Numbered from the stretch's first letter, positions 1-7,008 are shown. The stretch: DNA of 64,000 bases from Pseudomonas pseudonitroreducens (GCF_021603645.1 NZ_BQHJ01000004.1:491147-555146), one strand, 5' to 3'. Notes: a model not told the origin generated them from the sequence alone. Translations and numbers: made by a program.

Positions 1-558
1 ATAGCGGACGTGGTGGGCCAGGACGGCGCGTTGGTCGACGCCTGAGGGGAGCTGGTCAGCGGGGTCGCTGGCTCCGGTCGGCGCAGCAGTTCCCGAGGGA
101 TCGACGGCGGCCGGCAGCCGGGCTCGGGCTCCGGTTGCTTCGTCGTAGATTCGCACCCAGCCACGAGTGAGCAGGCAAGCAGGTACAGGCTTAGGCGGCG
201 CATCGAGCGCCTCCCGATAGAGGTCGTTGACACGGGCTATCTCCCCGAAGAGTCGGTCGGTGGTGTTGCGGAATTGGCGCTTCTGCTCGGCCAGGTCGGT
301 GGCAAGACGGTCCGCGCGGGTGGCTTGTTCGGCCTCACGTTTCGCACTGGCTTTGGCATCTGCCTCAGCCTGGCGGGCTCGTTTCGCGTCAGCTTCGGAG
401 TACTCGCGCTGCAGCTGCTCGAGGGCGGTTTTGCCCTCGGCCTTGGCGACGGCATAGCCGTCGTCATAGGCCGCGTTCTCCAGGTGGTTCATGTAGAGGC
501 CCAGCGCCGCAACGAAGGCGACGGGCAGGCAGGAGCGCAGGACGTTCAACCAGTTCAT
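1..558 (-). CDS. Rz-like inner-membrane spanin (partial, runs off window start)
   Basis: The frame is open from an ATG at 558 to the window edge (186 codons, no stop). It starts MNWLNVLRSCLPVAF, a short N-terminal membrane anchor (residues about 6-22), followed by a long charged, Ala/Glu/Arg-rich coiled coil (about 30-105) and a Pro-rich linker. This is the architecture of i-spanins, which link inner and outer membrane in the last step of phage lysis. The start overlaps the end of the upstream gene by four bases, so translation is probably coupled. The assignment rests on architecture and on position next to the lysozyme; the C-terminus is missing. Confidence 0.7.
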   Translation of the reverse strand, partial: MNWLNVLRSCLPVAFVAALGLYMNHLENAAYDDGYAVAKAEGKTALEQLQREYSEADAKRARQAEADAKASAKREAEQATRADRLATDLAEQKRQFRNTTDRLFGEIARVNDLYREALDAPPKPVPACLLTRGWVRIYDEATGARARLPAAVDPSGTAAPTGASDPADQLPSGVDQRAVLAHHVRY

Positions 559-821
559 TCGATGGGCTCTTTCAGCTTGAACATGAATGCCGGCTCGGCG
601 TCTGCCCCGTGCACCAGGGGGAACAGCAGGCCTTCAATGCAGGCAGCGACAGGGATAAGCAGGTCCAGGGGCGCCCACTTGGCGAAAGCCAGCGGTGCTT
701 CGCTGTCGACATCACCCATCCAGATCGGGATGCCGTAGTAGCTGCCGTGGTGGGTGCAGCCGAGAGACTTCGCCTCGCGAGCCGTGGTGTAGCCGAGCAG
801 CACCGGGATGTAACCAAGCAT
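555..821 (-). CDS. small phage membrane protein in the lysis cassette
   Basis: Encodes 88 residues starting MLGYIPVLLGYTTAREA; the ATG at 821 overlaps the lysozyme stop (ATGA), so it is coupled to that gene. One clear hydrophobic stretch (about residues 52-70, around LDLLIPVAACIEGLLFPL) could span the membrane. Genes at this place in Mu-like phages are often unannotated holin or pinholin candidates, but there is no family motif I recognise. The function is unknown; a lysis role is inferred from position only. Confidence 0.6.
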   Translation of the reverse strand: MLGYIPVLLGYTTAREAKSLGCTHHGSYYGIPIWMGDVDSEAPLAFAKWAPLDLLIPVAACIEGLLFPLVHGADAEPAFMFKLKEPIE

Positions 822-1324
822 CACAGTTCCTCCCGGCAAAGCTGCAGCTCGGCAGCACGTCGACGCGCCAGGCCACGAAGTTGCACGCCACCAGCGCTGG
901 CCCAGTAGGGGAGCTGCGCACAGGCCTGGGCGATCCGCCCGCCCTGCAGCTCGCGCAGCATGGTCGAGTGATTGCCATTCTTCAGCCAGACGAATCCGTC
1001 CTTCACTCCAGGCTTGCCAGGACCGACGTTGTAGATGAAGGACAAGAAGGCCGCGATGGTCTTGGCCGGCAGGCGGTCGATAACGCTCTGCGGCACCCAG
1101 GCTTCAAAAACCTGGGCCGCTTCCTCCAGGCCCTTGCGGGTCAGCGCGTCGCACTGCTCCGGAGTGGCCCGGTCGCCGAGCTTCACACCTCGGGTCCAGC
1201 CGTCGCAGATGGTCGGTTTGTCCACGGCATCCAGGTACGCGATCAGCTCGCGACCTTCAAAATGGCCGACTACGGGCGTAGCGATCAGCAGCGCCACCCC
1301 CAGGACTCGCGCCTTAATGCCCAT
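821..1324 (-). CDS. phage lysozyme, GH24 family, signal-anchor type
   Basis: 167 residues. After a weakly hydrophobic N-terminal segment (residues 7-20) comes HFEGRELIAYLD with the GH24 spacing Glu23, Asp32, Thr38, matching the E-D-T triad of T4-type lysozymes. AFLSFIYNVGPG and the C-terminal half also fit the family. It cleaves the glycan strands of peptidoglycan at lysis. The uncleaved hydrophobic N-terminus plus Cys40 close to the active site suggests a SAR endolysin as in phage P21, exported by Sec and activated after release from the membrane; that part is inference. It overlaps the upstream gene by 11 bases. Confidence 0.9.
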   Translation of the reverse strand: MGIKARVLGVALLIATPVVGHFEGRELIAYLDAVDKPTICDGWTRGVKLGDRATPEQCDALTRKGLEEAAQVFEAWVPQSVIDRLPAKTIAAFLSFIYNVGPGKPGVKDGFVWLKNGNHSTMLRELQGGRIAQACAQLPYWASAGGVQLRGLARRRAAELQLCREEL

Positions 1325-1652
1325 GGGCGACTCCTACCAGGGCCTTGAGTTTGGCCAGCTCGCGCTTGCCGACCTCAGGGGCGGATTTCTTGTAGTCGCT
1401 GATGCGAAAGCTGTTGTCTGGCGCGGCCGGGAGCGGGTCTTTGCGAGCTGCCTCGGCGACCAGGTGCTTGTGCGCACGGACCTGCTCGATGCGAGCCTGG
1501 GCAGTCTTGACGTGCTCGCGCACCTGGGCGCGCCACTCAAATGGGCAGGCCTCGAAGAACTGGCGCTGGCGCGCCACGGAGGACTCAGAGGCGATAGCGA
1601 GGGCGAATGCCCTCGGAGAAGTAAGAGGTAGACCGGATACAGGATGTCGCAC
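1314..1652 (-). CDS. hypothetical phage protein upstream of the lysozyme
   Basis: 112 residues, soluble, Ala/Arg/Lys-rich and mostly helical (about residues 25-75), with ACPFEWRAQVREHV near the middle. The start is a GTG at 1652 with a weak AGGGA-type site upstream; a later start is possible. It is the first gene after the bidirectional terminator at 1730-1757 and overlaps the lysozyme gene, so it opens the lysis transcript. I do not recognise a functional family. Confidence 0.6.
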   Translation of the reverse strand: MRHPVSGLPLTSPRAFALAIASESSVARQRQFFEACPFEWRAQVREHVKTAQARIEQVRAHKHLVAEAARKDPLPAAPDNSFRISDYKKSAPEVGKRELAKLKALVGVAHGH

Positions 1653-1729
1653 GGCAGTTCCCTACAGCTACGCGGTACGCAGCTAGGATCGCCGAACGAT
1701 TTAGGGGGAAGGATTCAGGAGCGCTAAGG

Positions 1730-1757
1730 AAAAAGCCCCGCTCAAGGCGGGGCTTTT
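1730..1757. terminator. bidirectional intrinsic terminator
   Basis: A perfect 10-bp stem (AAAAGCCCCG at 1731-1740 with its complement at 1748-1757) and a 7-base loop. It has an A tract on one side and a T tract on the other, so it can act in both directions. It closes the early/middle prophage transcript ending with the gene at 1866-2237 (or at 1775 if the frameshift is corrected) and separates it from the lysis genes. Confidence 0.9.
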
Positions 1758-1865
1758 GATAAAGGAGTATCTGGCTATTGCTTCGCGTGCAGTATCCCAG
1801 CATCTCGGAATGACTGAACGACTTTGTATGCTCCAAGATGAGTAATGGTGCTGTCAGACTGCCTG

Positions 1866-2237
1866 CTAGATACATAGGCAGACAGCACAGCTGCACAGTC
1901 CCAACCTTCCCCCCCCGTCACCGAGAGTACTCTTCAGCACATCAAGTAAGTCATACATGCTGACTTCGATGCCTTTTTCCCCCAACAAGTTGCGCGACAT
2001 CATGATTTTATCTGCGATGCCCATATAGGCAGGTTCATTACCGCTAGTGCGCTGGCACTGATCAGCGGTTTCGCCCAGCATGTATTTAATCTCATCCACA
2101 CGATGCTGGTCGTTGGGCAGGCCTTTTTCTTGATCGCGCTTGGCGAGATGTTGCGCGATGAAATCCATTGAATACTCAGCTGCGCCCACTTGTGAGCAGA
2201 GCGAGGCCAACACAAACGCCAGTATCCAATGCTTCAT
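1866..2237 (-). CDS. exported phage protein of unknown function, probably frameshifted
   Basis: As read, 123 residues starting MKHWILAFVLASLCSQVGA, a clear Sec signal peptide (cleavage near GAA-EY). The mature part is hydrophilic. The last 16 residues, after TLGD, are an odd Gly/Cys/Leu tail beginning in a run of eight G (1909-1916). Removing one G gives a normal-looking continuation (GGEGWDCAAVLSAYV... ending ILHAKQ) to a stop at 1775, just before the terminator, for a 153-residue protein. The ATG overlaps the Mor stop. No family recognised; a periplasmic phage product is inferred. Confidence 0.65.
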   Translation of the reverse strand: MKHWILAFVLASLCSQVGAAEYSMDFIAQHLAKRDQEKGLPNDQHRVDEIKYMLGETADQCQRTSGNEPAYMGIADKIMMSRNLLGEKGIEVSMYDLLDVLKSTLGDGGGRLGLCSCAVCLCI

Positions 2238-2674
2238 ATAGAACTCCCTTCTTCACCGAATCCAAACAGGTCGGGCTCGCTGCGACGATGCAGTGCCCGC
2301 TGACGCGCGATGATGTCATAAACCGTAGGGGTTGCCAGCCGGTACTTACGCACCAACTCGGGGATCGAGGTCTTTCCGCCGCGCCAATCTCGGAAGAGTG
2401 CTGCATCCCGGATGGCCACACGCAGCCGCTCTCCGCGTGGCACGTAGATCATCTCGCCGCCCATGGTTTCACAGATACGCAGTACAACCTGGCGAGCCAA
2501 TGACGGCACGTTATCTTGATCCCCAAGGGCTTCACGGAGAGCGTGCTCAGCCAGTTCGACCATTTCCATTAGGGAACCTTCCCAACGCTTTAGGACCGCA
2601 GGGTCTGCCATGTGATCCAGTACCTTGTCCGGATCGAGTTGGCTGGCGTCATCTTCGAAGAGTTTGTCGTTCAT
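2234..2674 (-). CDS. mor: Mor family transcriptional activator of the middle/late operon
   Basis: 146 residues. The C-terminal half carries the Mor/C domain: LARQVVLRICETMGG, then IYVPRGERLRVAIRDAALF, then a helix-turn-helix around SIPELVRKYRLATPTVYDII. In Mu, Mor activates the middle promoter so that late functions follow. The gene lies between GemA and the lysis genes, as in B3-like phages, with four-base overlaps on both sides. No separate C activator is visible in the window, so this protein may serve the late promoter directly; that is inference. Confidence 0.88.
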   Translation of the reverse strand: MNDKLFEDDASQLDPDKVLDHMADPAVLKRWEGSLMEMVELAEHALREALGDQDNVPSLARQVVLRICETMGGEMIYVPRGERLRVAIRDAALFRDWRGGKTSIPELVRKYRLATPTVYDIIARQRALHRRSEPDLFGFGEEGSSI

Positions 2675-3078
2675 TCGACAGGCCTCCCGTGGCGCTTGGC
2701 GTCATAGGCCAGAGCTGCAACCAGCTTGCCGAGCTGTTTGCAGTCCATCCATTCGATCTGATCCACCTTGCAGATGCGTTTGCCCATCGCCTCGGCGTAG
2801 CTCCAGGGGCGCTTGGCCTCGGCCAGGAACGCTTCGATCTTGTCGACCAGGCGCTGGCGATCATCGGATACCTGCGGAGCTGGGCGGTCTGCCGGCTTGC
2901 CGGTGCACTGCCACCCCAGGCGCTCCAGCTCGGCCAGCACGCGGCCGATCTGGCGCGGGGTCAGCTTGGTCGACGAGGACACACCGGCCACGCGCTCCAG
3001 GAGCGCGCGGTAGGTGTCGTCTTCCATGCCCAGCTGGCGGCGGGCGATCTGGATCAGTTGGCGGCCTTTGCTGCTCAT
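2671..3078 (-). CDS. gemA: GemA / Mu gp16-like regulatory protein
   Basis: 135 residues starting MSSKGRQLIQIARRQLGMED, the typical opening of the gp16/GemA family. It is followed by the YRALLERVAGVSSSTKLTP block and a C-terminal part with WSYAEAMGKRICKVDQIEWM. In Mu, GemA modulates expression of host genes and DNA supercoiling. It is coupled to Mor by a four-base overlap. The family call is firm; the activity in this phage is not known. Confidence 0.9.
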   Translation of the reverse strand: MSSKGRQLIQIARRQLGMEDDTYRALLERVAGVSSSTKLTPRQIGRVLAELERLGWQCTGKPADRPAPQVSDDRQRLVDKIEAFLAEAKRPWSYAEAMGKRICKVDQIEWMDCKQLGKLVAALAYDAKRHGRPVE

Positions 3079-3353
3079 ACCAGGTTCCTCGGCTCGATGG
3101 CGTGGCGGAACTTCGCGGGGCTGCGGCGGGCCATGTTGCCCAGGAGGCGCAGCCCCAGGGTGATGGCCTCGGCCTCATCTTCGAAGCCACCCACCAGGCG
3201 AACCGCCTCGATGTCGGCCCGAGTGCCTGCGTAGGCCTCAAGCTTGATCTTCTCGGCGCCCAGGGCGGCCTTGCGGGCCTTGCGATTGGCGCGCAGTCGA
3301 CGCTGGCGGATGGTGTCTTGTTTGCGAATCTTGTCTGTACGTGGCTTGGCCAT
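3075..3353 (-). CDS. small basic phage protein, possible DNA binder
   Basis: 92 residues. The first third is very basic (MAKPRTDKIRKQDTIRQRRL), the remainder amphipathic with DEAEAITLGLRLLGNMARRS. A GGGGGAG ribosome site sits just upstream of the ATG at 3353, so this gene may open its own translation unit rather than be coupled. The basic tail followed by a short helical domain resembles small phage repressors or nucleoid binders, but no specific family is evident. Confidence 0.65.
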   Translation of the reverse strand: MAKPRTDKIRKQDTIRQRRLRANRKARKAALGAEKIKLEAYAGTRADIEAVRLVGGFEDEAEAITLGLRLLGNMARRSPAKFRHAIEPRNLV

Positions 3354-3361
3354 TTCTCCCC

Positions 3362-3429
3362 CGGCTGCTCATCAGTACCCAGCTACCACGCTGGATAGAC
3401 CACCCCGATGAAGCCGGGGCGGTTTCGCT
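3362..3429. repeat. 68-bp direct repeat, copy 1, with hairpins
   Basis: Copy 1 of an element found again at 3965-4032. It begins CGGCTGCTCATCAGTACCCA, includes a CCCAGC...GCTGG inverted repeat, and ends in a GC-rich hairpin (CCACCCCG / CGGGGCGG) followed by TTTCGCT. The two copies bracket a lone plus-strand gene. The hairpin could work as a terminator. Confidence 0.75.
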
Positions 3430-3493
3430 CTGTAGAAAGGTGATATCTGATCAACTAGGATTCGCGGTCACCTCATGAAAAAGGACTTGTTGC

Positions 3494-3853
3494 ATGACAT
3501 CGCTCAGTGCCCAGGCTGTTTTGGAGCCAGTTTTTAAGTTCTTACAGATGGCATACGGCCCCGAAACAGATGCTCTAAAGCGAATAGCCTTCTCAGCAAA
3601 AGAGGAACTCTGGCTGTTCGAGCGCTTGTCTGAGTCTCCCCTGACGATCAAGGAAGCAATCAAGTTGCCTCCGGCGAGAAAGCGCGTTCTCTCTGAGCTG
3701 CTGACCCAATACGTCATGTTCCTGACGATGTTTAAGCACCTGACCTTTGAGGCTGACTTTCTGTCTGGTACTTCCGAGACTGCTCTTGGCTCCCCGTTGT
3801 TGCGCTATATGCTTGAGCACCGTTGGCCGTTCCCGCAGATGCTTCCTCAGTAA
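3494..3853 (+). CDS. lone plus-strand phage gene, moron-like, unknown function
   Basis: 119 residues starting MTSLSAQAVLEPVFKFLQMA; predicted mostly helical, no membrane segment, with ELLTQYVMFLTMFKHLTFEA in the middle. AAGGA lies 8 bases before the ATG. It is the only plus-strand gene inside the minus-strand early operon, is visibly less GC-rich than its neighbours, and is flanked by two copies of a 68-bp repeat. These are the marks of a moron, an independently expressed cargo gene that can alter the host or block defence. I do not recognise the family; any anti-defence role is speculation. Confidence 0.7.
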   Translation: MTSLSAQAVLEPVFKFLQMAYGPETDALKRIAFSAKEELWLFERLSESPLTIKEAIKLPPARKRVLSELLTQYVMFLTMFKHLTFEADFLSGTSETALGSPLLRYMLEHRWPFPQMLPQ

Positions 3854-3956
3854 TCACCGCAGCCATACCTTTCAACGGTGAAAGAGGCAGGGTTTTGGCC
3901 GTATTGAAGGCTGTGTTGTGGTCTTCGGTGCGTGCGTTCATGTCCTGTACCTGCAT
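3732..3956 (-). CDS. doubtful minus-strand ORF overlapping the moron gene
   Basis: 74 codons starting MQVQDMNARTEDHNTAF with a GAGGAA ribosome site at the correct distance. That site is supplied by repeat copy 2, where copy 1 supplies the site for the gene at 3075-3353. The second half overlaps the plus-strand gene antiparallel and has a low-complexity Ser/Gln-rich composition. It may be the remaining 5' end of an older operon gene cut by insertion of the moron. Weakly supported. Confidence 0.3.
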   Translation of the reverse strand: MQVQDMNARTEDHNTAFNTAKTLPLSPLKGMAAVITEEASAGTANGAQAYSATTGSQEQSRKYQTESQPQRSGA

Positions 3957-3964
3957 AAGTTCCT

Positions 3965-4032
3965 CGGCTGCTCATCAGTACCCAGCCACCACGCTGGGCA
4001 GACCGCTCCGGCCAGGCCGGGGCGGTTTCGCT
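3965..4032. repeat. 68-bp direct repeat, copy 2, with hairpins
   Basis: Second copy of the element at 3362-3429; the first 33 bases match except for one change. The distal hairpin is stronger here (ACCGCTCCGGCC / GGCCGGGGCGGT with one G-T pair, nearly no loop). It follows directly on the stop codon of the minus-strand gene at 4032-4283, so it may also end that transcript. Confidence 0.75.
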
Positions 4033-4283
4033 TAGTGGATGGTGGGTTTCCCCTCGGTAGATGGCGCCGGCTCCTGAGCCTCCGCACGGGCGGCCTTGCA
4101 CTTGTCGCACTGGCAAGTCCCTTTCTCTGCCGCGCTCTTGGTGGCCTTCGGCACGATGTCTTTGGCGACGTGCAGAAGAGCCAACGCGGTGATCGCGGCC
4201 GGGCCGTCCTTTCTGCCCGTGCCATCCAGCATGATGCTCAGGCCGTCGCTTTCCTCGGTGATGGTGATGGTGAACTTGCTCAT
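4032..4283 (-). CDS. small phage protein with a CxCxxC motif
   Basis: 83 residues starting MSKFTITITEESDGLSIML, a probable beta-rich N-terminal half, then helix (residues 30-45). A CQCDKC cluster (around residues 58-63) could bind one metal with other ligands. The C-terminal tail is Pro/Glu-rich. It sits in the string of small early genes and has no recognised family. Confidence 0.6.
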   Translation of the reverse strand: MSKFTITITEESDGLSIMLDGTGRKDGPAAITALALLHVAKDIVPKATKSAAEKGTCQCDKCKAARAEAQEPAPSTEGKPTIH

Positions 4284-4291
4284 GAATCCCC

Positions 4292-4657
4292 CTAGCGCAG
4301 GCAGTGAAAGGTGATGTGATAGTCGCGGGCGATCTGGCGCACCCGCTTGGGATGAAGGCGCAAGTCATGGGCCGCCATCTGCGGCGTCCATCCGCGCTTG
4401 GCCATCGCCTCGATCCGTGCGGCCATCGGCGGCAAGAGCGGGCTGGGCGACGGTGCTGGCTCATCGTCGAAGGCGTCGACAGGCGCGACCTCCGGCGGGA
4501 GTACTTCCTCCAGCTCGGCCGGCTCGACTGCAGCGACTTCCTCGACCTGGAGCGCTGGCATTGGCGGCACCTGGTCCATGCCCAGGGCCTGACGCGCCAG
4601 GCGTGCCTCGACGCGGCAGAGCGTCCGGTAGATCAGCTGTGCAGCACGCTGGTGCAT
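4292..4657 (-). CDS. early phage protein with C-terminal helix-turn-helix
   Basis: 121 residues from the ATG at 4657; an upstream in-frame ATG at 4744 would overlap the preceding gene heavily and is less likely. The N-terminal helix (RTLCRVEARLARQALGM) is joined by an acidic, Pro-rich linker (residues 45-75) to a C-terminal part GWTPQMAAHDLRLHPKRVRQ. That part reads as a helix-turn-helix followed by IARDYHITFHCLR. DNA binding is inferred; the role is unknown. Confidence 0.6.
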   Translation of the reverse strand: MHQRAAQLIYRTLCRVEARLARQALGMDQVPPMPALQVEEVAAVEPAELEEVLPPEVAPVDAFDDEPAPSPSPLLPPMAARIEAMAKRGWTPQMAAHDLRLHPKRVRQIARDYHITFHCLR

Positions 4658-4658
4658 G

Positions 4659-4877
4659 TCAGTGCCCCTCCGCAGTGATCCGCCAGCGGCTGTCGCGGCT
4701 GCCTTCGCGCACGTCTTCGATGCACTCGACTCGCAGGGCGGCATCAGGGAAAAGCTTGTGGCCCAGGCGTTTGGCGCATTGCTCGCGGCTCCAACTGCAA
4801 CTGGCCGACTTGCCCTTGCTGGTAGCGGTGTAGCCGTCGCCAGCGCGGCGCATGTTGAACTCGACGGAGTTGCTCAT
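4659..4877 (-). CDS. small early phage protein
   Basis: 72 residues starting MSNSVEFNMRRAGDGYTAT; short beta-rich protein with two scattered Cys (SASCSWSREQCAKRLG). Its ATG overlaps the stop of the gene upstream and it ends one base before the next start, so it is part of the coupled operon. No family recognised. Confidence 0.55.
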   Translation of the reverse strand: MSNSVEFNMRRAGDGYTATSKGKSASCSWSREQCAKRLGHKLFPDAALRVECIEDVREGSRDSRWRITAEGH

Positions 4878-5092
4878 GCCTTGGCCTCCCGCATTTCCCG
4901 GAGGGCTTCTAGGACCTTTGCCACGGGGTCCAGGTACTCGCCAGTGATGGCAACCACTACCAGCTCGTTGCCGTTGTCCAACGTCAGGTGCATGACGTCG
5001 AAGGCGTCGGCAGCGAGCTGCTCGGCCTCGTCGATCATCTGGCGGACGCTTTTGTCCAGGTTCATGTCATCGAGCAGAGGTGCTTGCCCCAT
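4874..5092 (-). CDS. small acidic early phage protein
   Basis: 72 residues from the ATG at 5092 (MGQAPLLDDMNLDKSVRQM), acidic and helical, with MHLTLDNGNELVVVAITGEY in the middle. The longer open frame to 5248 lies across the preceding gene and is rejected as start. No recognised domain. Confidence 0.55.
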   Translation of the reverse strand: MGQAPLLDDMNLDKSVRQMIDEAEQLAADAFDVMHLTLDNGNELVVVAITGEYLDPVAKVLEALREMREAKA

Positions 5093-5093
5093 G

Positions 5094-5366
5094 TCACACC
5101 CCCAACGCCCGGACACCGGGCGCATCGTGAGTGGACAGATCGCGTATGTAGCGGGCGATGGCGCCGAGATTGGCGCGCGGTTCCGCACCAGCACGGACGC
5201 CAGGGACGCGCCAGGCCAGGCCCGCAACGGGGTCGGCACTGAGGTCAATCACTCGGCGCAGCTCGACCGAGTCACCCACGGCGAGGGCGAAATAGCCGTC
5301 ACCAGGGTGCTCGTCGTGCAGCTCGATCAGGCCGTCTATGCGGCACACGGCATAGGTCTTGACCAT
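5094..5366 (-). CDS. small early phage protein
   Basis: 90 residues starting MVKTYAVCRIDGLIELHDEH. The first 60 residues look beta-rich with DGYFALAVGDSVELRRVI, ending in a helix RANLGAIARYIRDLS. It lies between two early genes with gaps of one to two bases. Function unknown. Confidence 0.55.
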   Translation of the reverse strand: MVKTYAVCRIDGLIELHDEHPGDGYFALAVGDSVELRRVIDLSADPVAGLAWRVPGVRAGAEPRANLGAIARYIRDLSTHDAPGVRALGV

Positions 5367-5368
5367 GA

Positions 5369-5674
5369 TCAGTTGCCCTCCAGGAGGAGGGTCTGATGCG
5401 GGAGCTGGCCGGGTGCCCTCCTGCGACTTCTCGGAGCAGCCGGCTCCGACGCCGCTCTCGGCATGACCAACTGACCAGGGCGCACCATTGACAGCTCGGC
5501 ATTCGGGTTTTCTCCGACGATGTATTTGATGTCGTCGCCCGAGTAGTCCATTTCCACCCTGGCCGCGCGGCTCATGATGTCGATGACCTTGAGTGCGTCT
5601 GCCTGGGGCAGCAGGTAGCGCTCGTAATTGAAGGTGACGATGCAGAGCTGCTGCTTACTATTGCGTGCGGCCAT
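5369..5674 (-). CDS. early phage protein, unknown
   Basis: 101 residues from the ATG at 5674 (MAARNSKQQLCIVTFNYERY), a compact N-terminal domain with LPQADALKVIDIMSRAARVE, then a basic Pro/Arg-rich C-terminal tail (RSRRRAPGQLPHQ). The start lies 2 bases from the DUF3164 gene stop. No known family. Confidence 0.55.
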   Translation of the reverse strand: MAARNSKQQLCIVTFNYERYLLPQADALKVIDIMSRAARVEMDYSGDDIKYIVGENPNAELSMVRPGQLVMPRAASEPAAPRSRRRAPGQLPHQTLLLEGN

Positions 5675-5676
5675 GG

Positions 5677-6294
5677 TCACACCCCCGCGATGTCGAGCGG
5701 GATCGCCCGCCACTGGTCAGAGTCGCCAACACGCTCATGGACGCGGATGTAGTCCTTGGACCCGACGACCTGGCAGGCCTCAGCGATGGCCTTCATTGCG
5801 CGTTGCCAGCGCTCGTCAGTGATTTCCAAGCGGCGAAGCGCAAGGACGTTGGCGGTACGTACCTCGCCTTTGGTGTCGGTGCGGAAAGCGTCATTGACCA
5901 GGGTGACGACCTCCGGGCGGGCGCCCTCGGTCCATTCCAGCAAGCACTGGTCAATCAGGGCTCGGGCCGCCTGCAGGCGCTCATCGAACTGGATGGACTG
6001 CTGTACGGCCTTGGTGATCTTGAAGCGTCCATCGAACGACACCAGGCTGACGTTGCCTTTCTTGCCGCCCAGCTTGACGCCGTACTGATCGGCGGACAGC
6101 TCTACGAAAGCGGCGACGTCACCGAACGCCGATACCTTGAACTCGGCGATCAGGCTGTGCAGTTGCTTGGCCTTCTCCACAAGCTCCAGCACCAACTGGT
6201 CGCGTGCTTGGTCGATGGGCTTGATCAGGCTTTCGTGTACCAGGCGCTTCTGCGCGTCCAGGCGGAAGCCTTCGGGGATTGCGATTTGGTTCAT
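5677..6294 (-). CDS. DUF3164 family phage protein
   Basis: 205 residues. MNQIAIPEGFRLDAQKRLVH, then KFQ-like helices and GKKGNVSLVSFDGRFKITKA followed by QSIQFDERLQAARALID are characteristic of DUF3164, a protein kept in Mu-like phages right after the transposition genes. Its biochemical role is not established. It is the largest gene of the small-gene run. Confidence 0.85.
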   Translation of the reverse strand: MNQIAIPEGFRLDAQKRLVHESLIKPIDQARDQLVLELVEKAKQLHSLIAEFKVSAFGDVAAFVELSADQYGVKLGGKKGNVSLVSFDGRFKITKAVQQSIQFDERLQAARALIDQCLLEWTEGARPEVVTLVNDAFRTDTKGEVRTANVLALRRLEITDERWQRAMKAIAEACQVVGSKDYIRVHERVGDSDQWRAIPLDIAGV

Positions 6295-6311
6295 GGGATG
6301 GCTCCTGTTGA

Positions 6312-6638
6312 TCAGTGGGAAGTGAGGTCGATGGGGGACAGGCTGGCGAAGTCGCGGTAACTGATCGGCTCGGACCAGGTGACTTCCACGCCCTGGAACT
6401 GCGCGCTGTAACGGGTGCTGCCTGCCGAGCCCTGGCGCTGGTAGCCGCAGACCAGCTTCAGGCCGACCAGGCGGCGGCCGTCCTCGGGGCTGATGACAAG
6501 GCGGTATGCCTCAGGCTCGATGCGGTGTAGGCGGATACCCATGCGCTGCAGATCACGCGCCGCGCTGTTGAAGGTCCGCAGCCGATCAGCCAGGCGCGGG
6601 GTCAGGACTTTCAGGACAGCGTTAGTGCTGGCTTGCAT
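6312..6638 (-). CDS. early phage protein, unknown
   Basis: 108 residues from the ATG at 6638 (MQASTNAVLKVLTPRLADRL). An N-terminal helix is followed by RMGIRLHRIEPEAYRLVISP and a beta-rich C-terminal half. It overlaps the upstream gene by 17 bases. No family recognised. Confidence 0.55.
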   Translation of the reverse strand: MQASTNAVLKVLTPRLADRLRTFNSAARDLQRMGIRLHRIEPEAYRLVISPEDGRRLVGLKLVCGYQRQGSAGSTRYSAQFQGVEVTWSEPISYRDFASLSPIDLTSH

Positions 6639-7008
6639 GGCTCGCCTCCAGGGCATTCGCGCAGTTGGGGTTGTGGGTGCAGTGCTGGCAGGCCTTCCAC
6701 TGCTGCATGGCCTGCGGGTTGTGGGTCGGAGCCTTCTTTTCGCGGTAGCTTTGGCACTCGATCAGGCTGATGGGCTCGCCCTGGGCGGGACAGTCCAGTC
6801 CGCCCAGGGCGGCCACCACACGACGTTCCACGGCCGAGGTGCTCGGCGACGGGTAGCGGTTGGAGAGCACCAGGCTGACGGCAGAGCGGCTCATGCCGAT
6901 GCGCTCACCGGCACGTGTGCGGTTGGTCTGCTCGACCTCGGCGGCCAGCAGGCAGACCCACTGCGGGGGCTGCTCGCCCCAAGCGGACAGATCGACTCGG
7001 GCGTTCAT
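6622..7008 (-). CDS. phage HTH protein with C-terminal Cys cluster
   Basis: 128 residues from the ATG at 7008, which overlaps the upstream stop. Residues 20-60 (EVEQTNRTRAGERIGMSRSA then VSLVLSNRY) form a Cro/repressor-like helix-turn-helix in which helix 3 follows GMSRSAVSLVL. The C-terminal part holds CQHCTHNPNC, which with an earlier Cys could bind zinc. This arrangement is common in small regulators of Pseudomonas Mu-like phages. DNA binding is likely; the target is unknown. Confidence 0.7.
   Translation of the reverse strand: MNARVDLSAWGEQPPQWVCLLAAEVEQTNRTRAGERIGMSRSAVSLVLSNRYPSPSTSAVERRVVAALGGLDCPAQGEPISLIECQSYREKKAPTHNPQAMQQWKACQHCTHNPNCANALEASHASQH

Noticed and set aside
1585-1896. 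103-codon minus-strand ORF over the terminator region
   Set aside because: It reads through the bidirectional terminator and in a different frame from the corrected upstream gene; no ribosome site.
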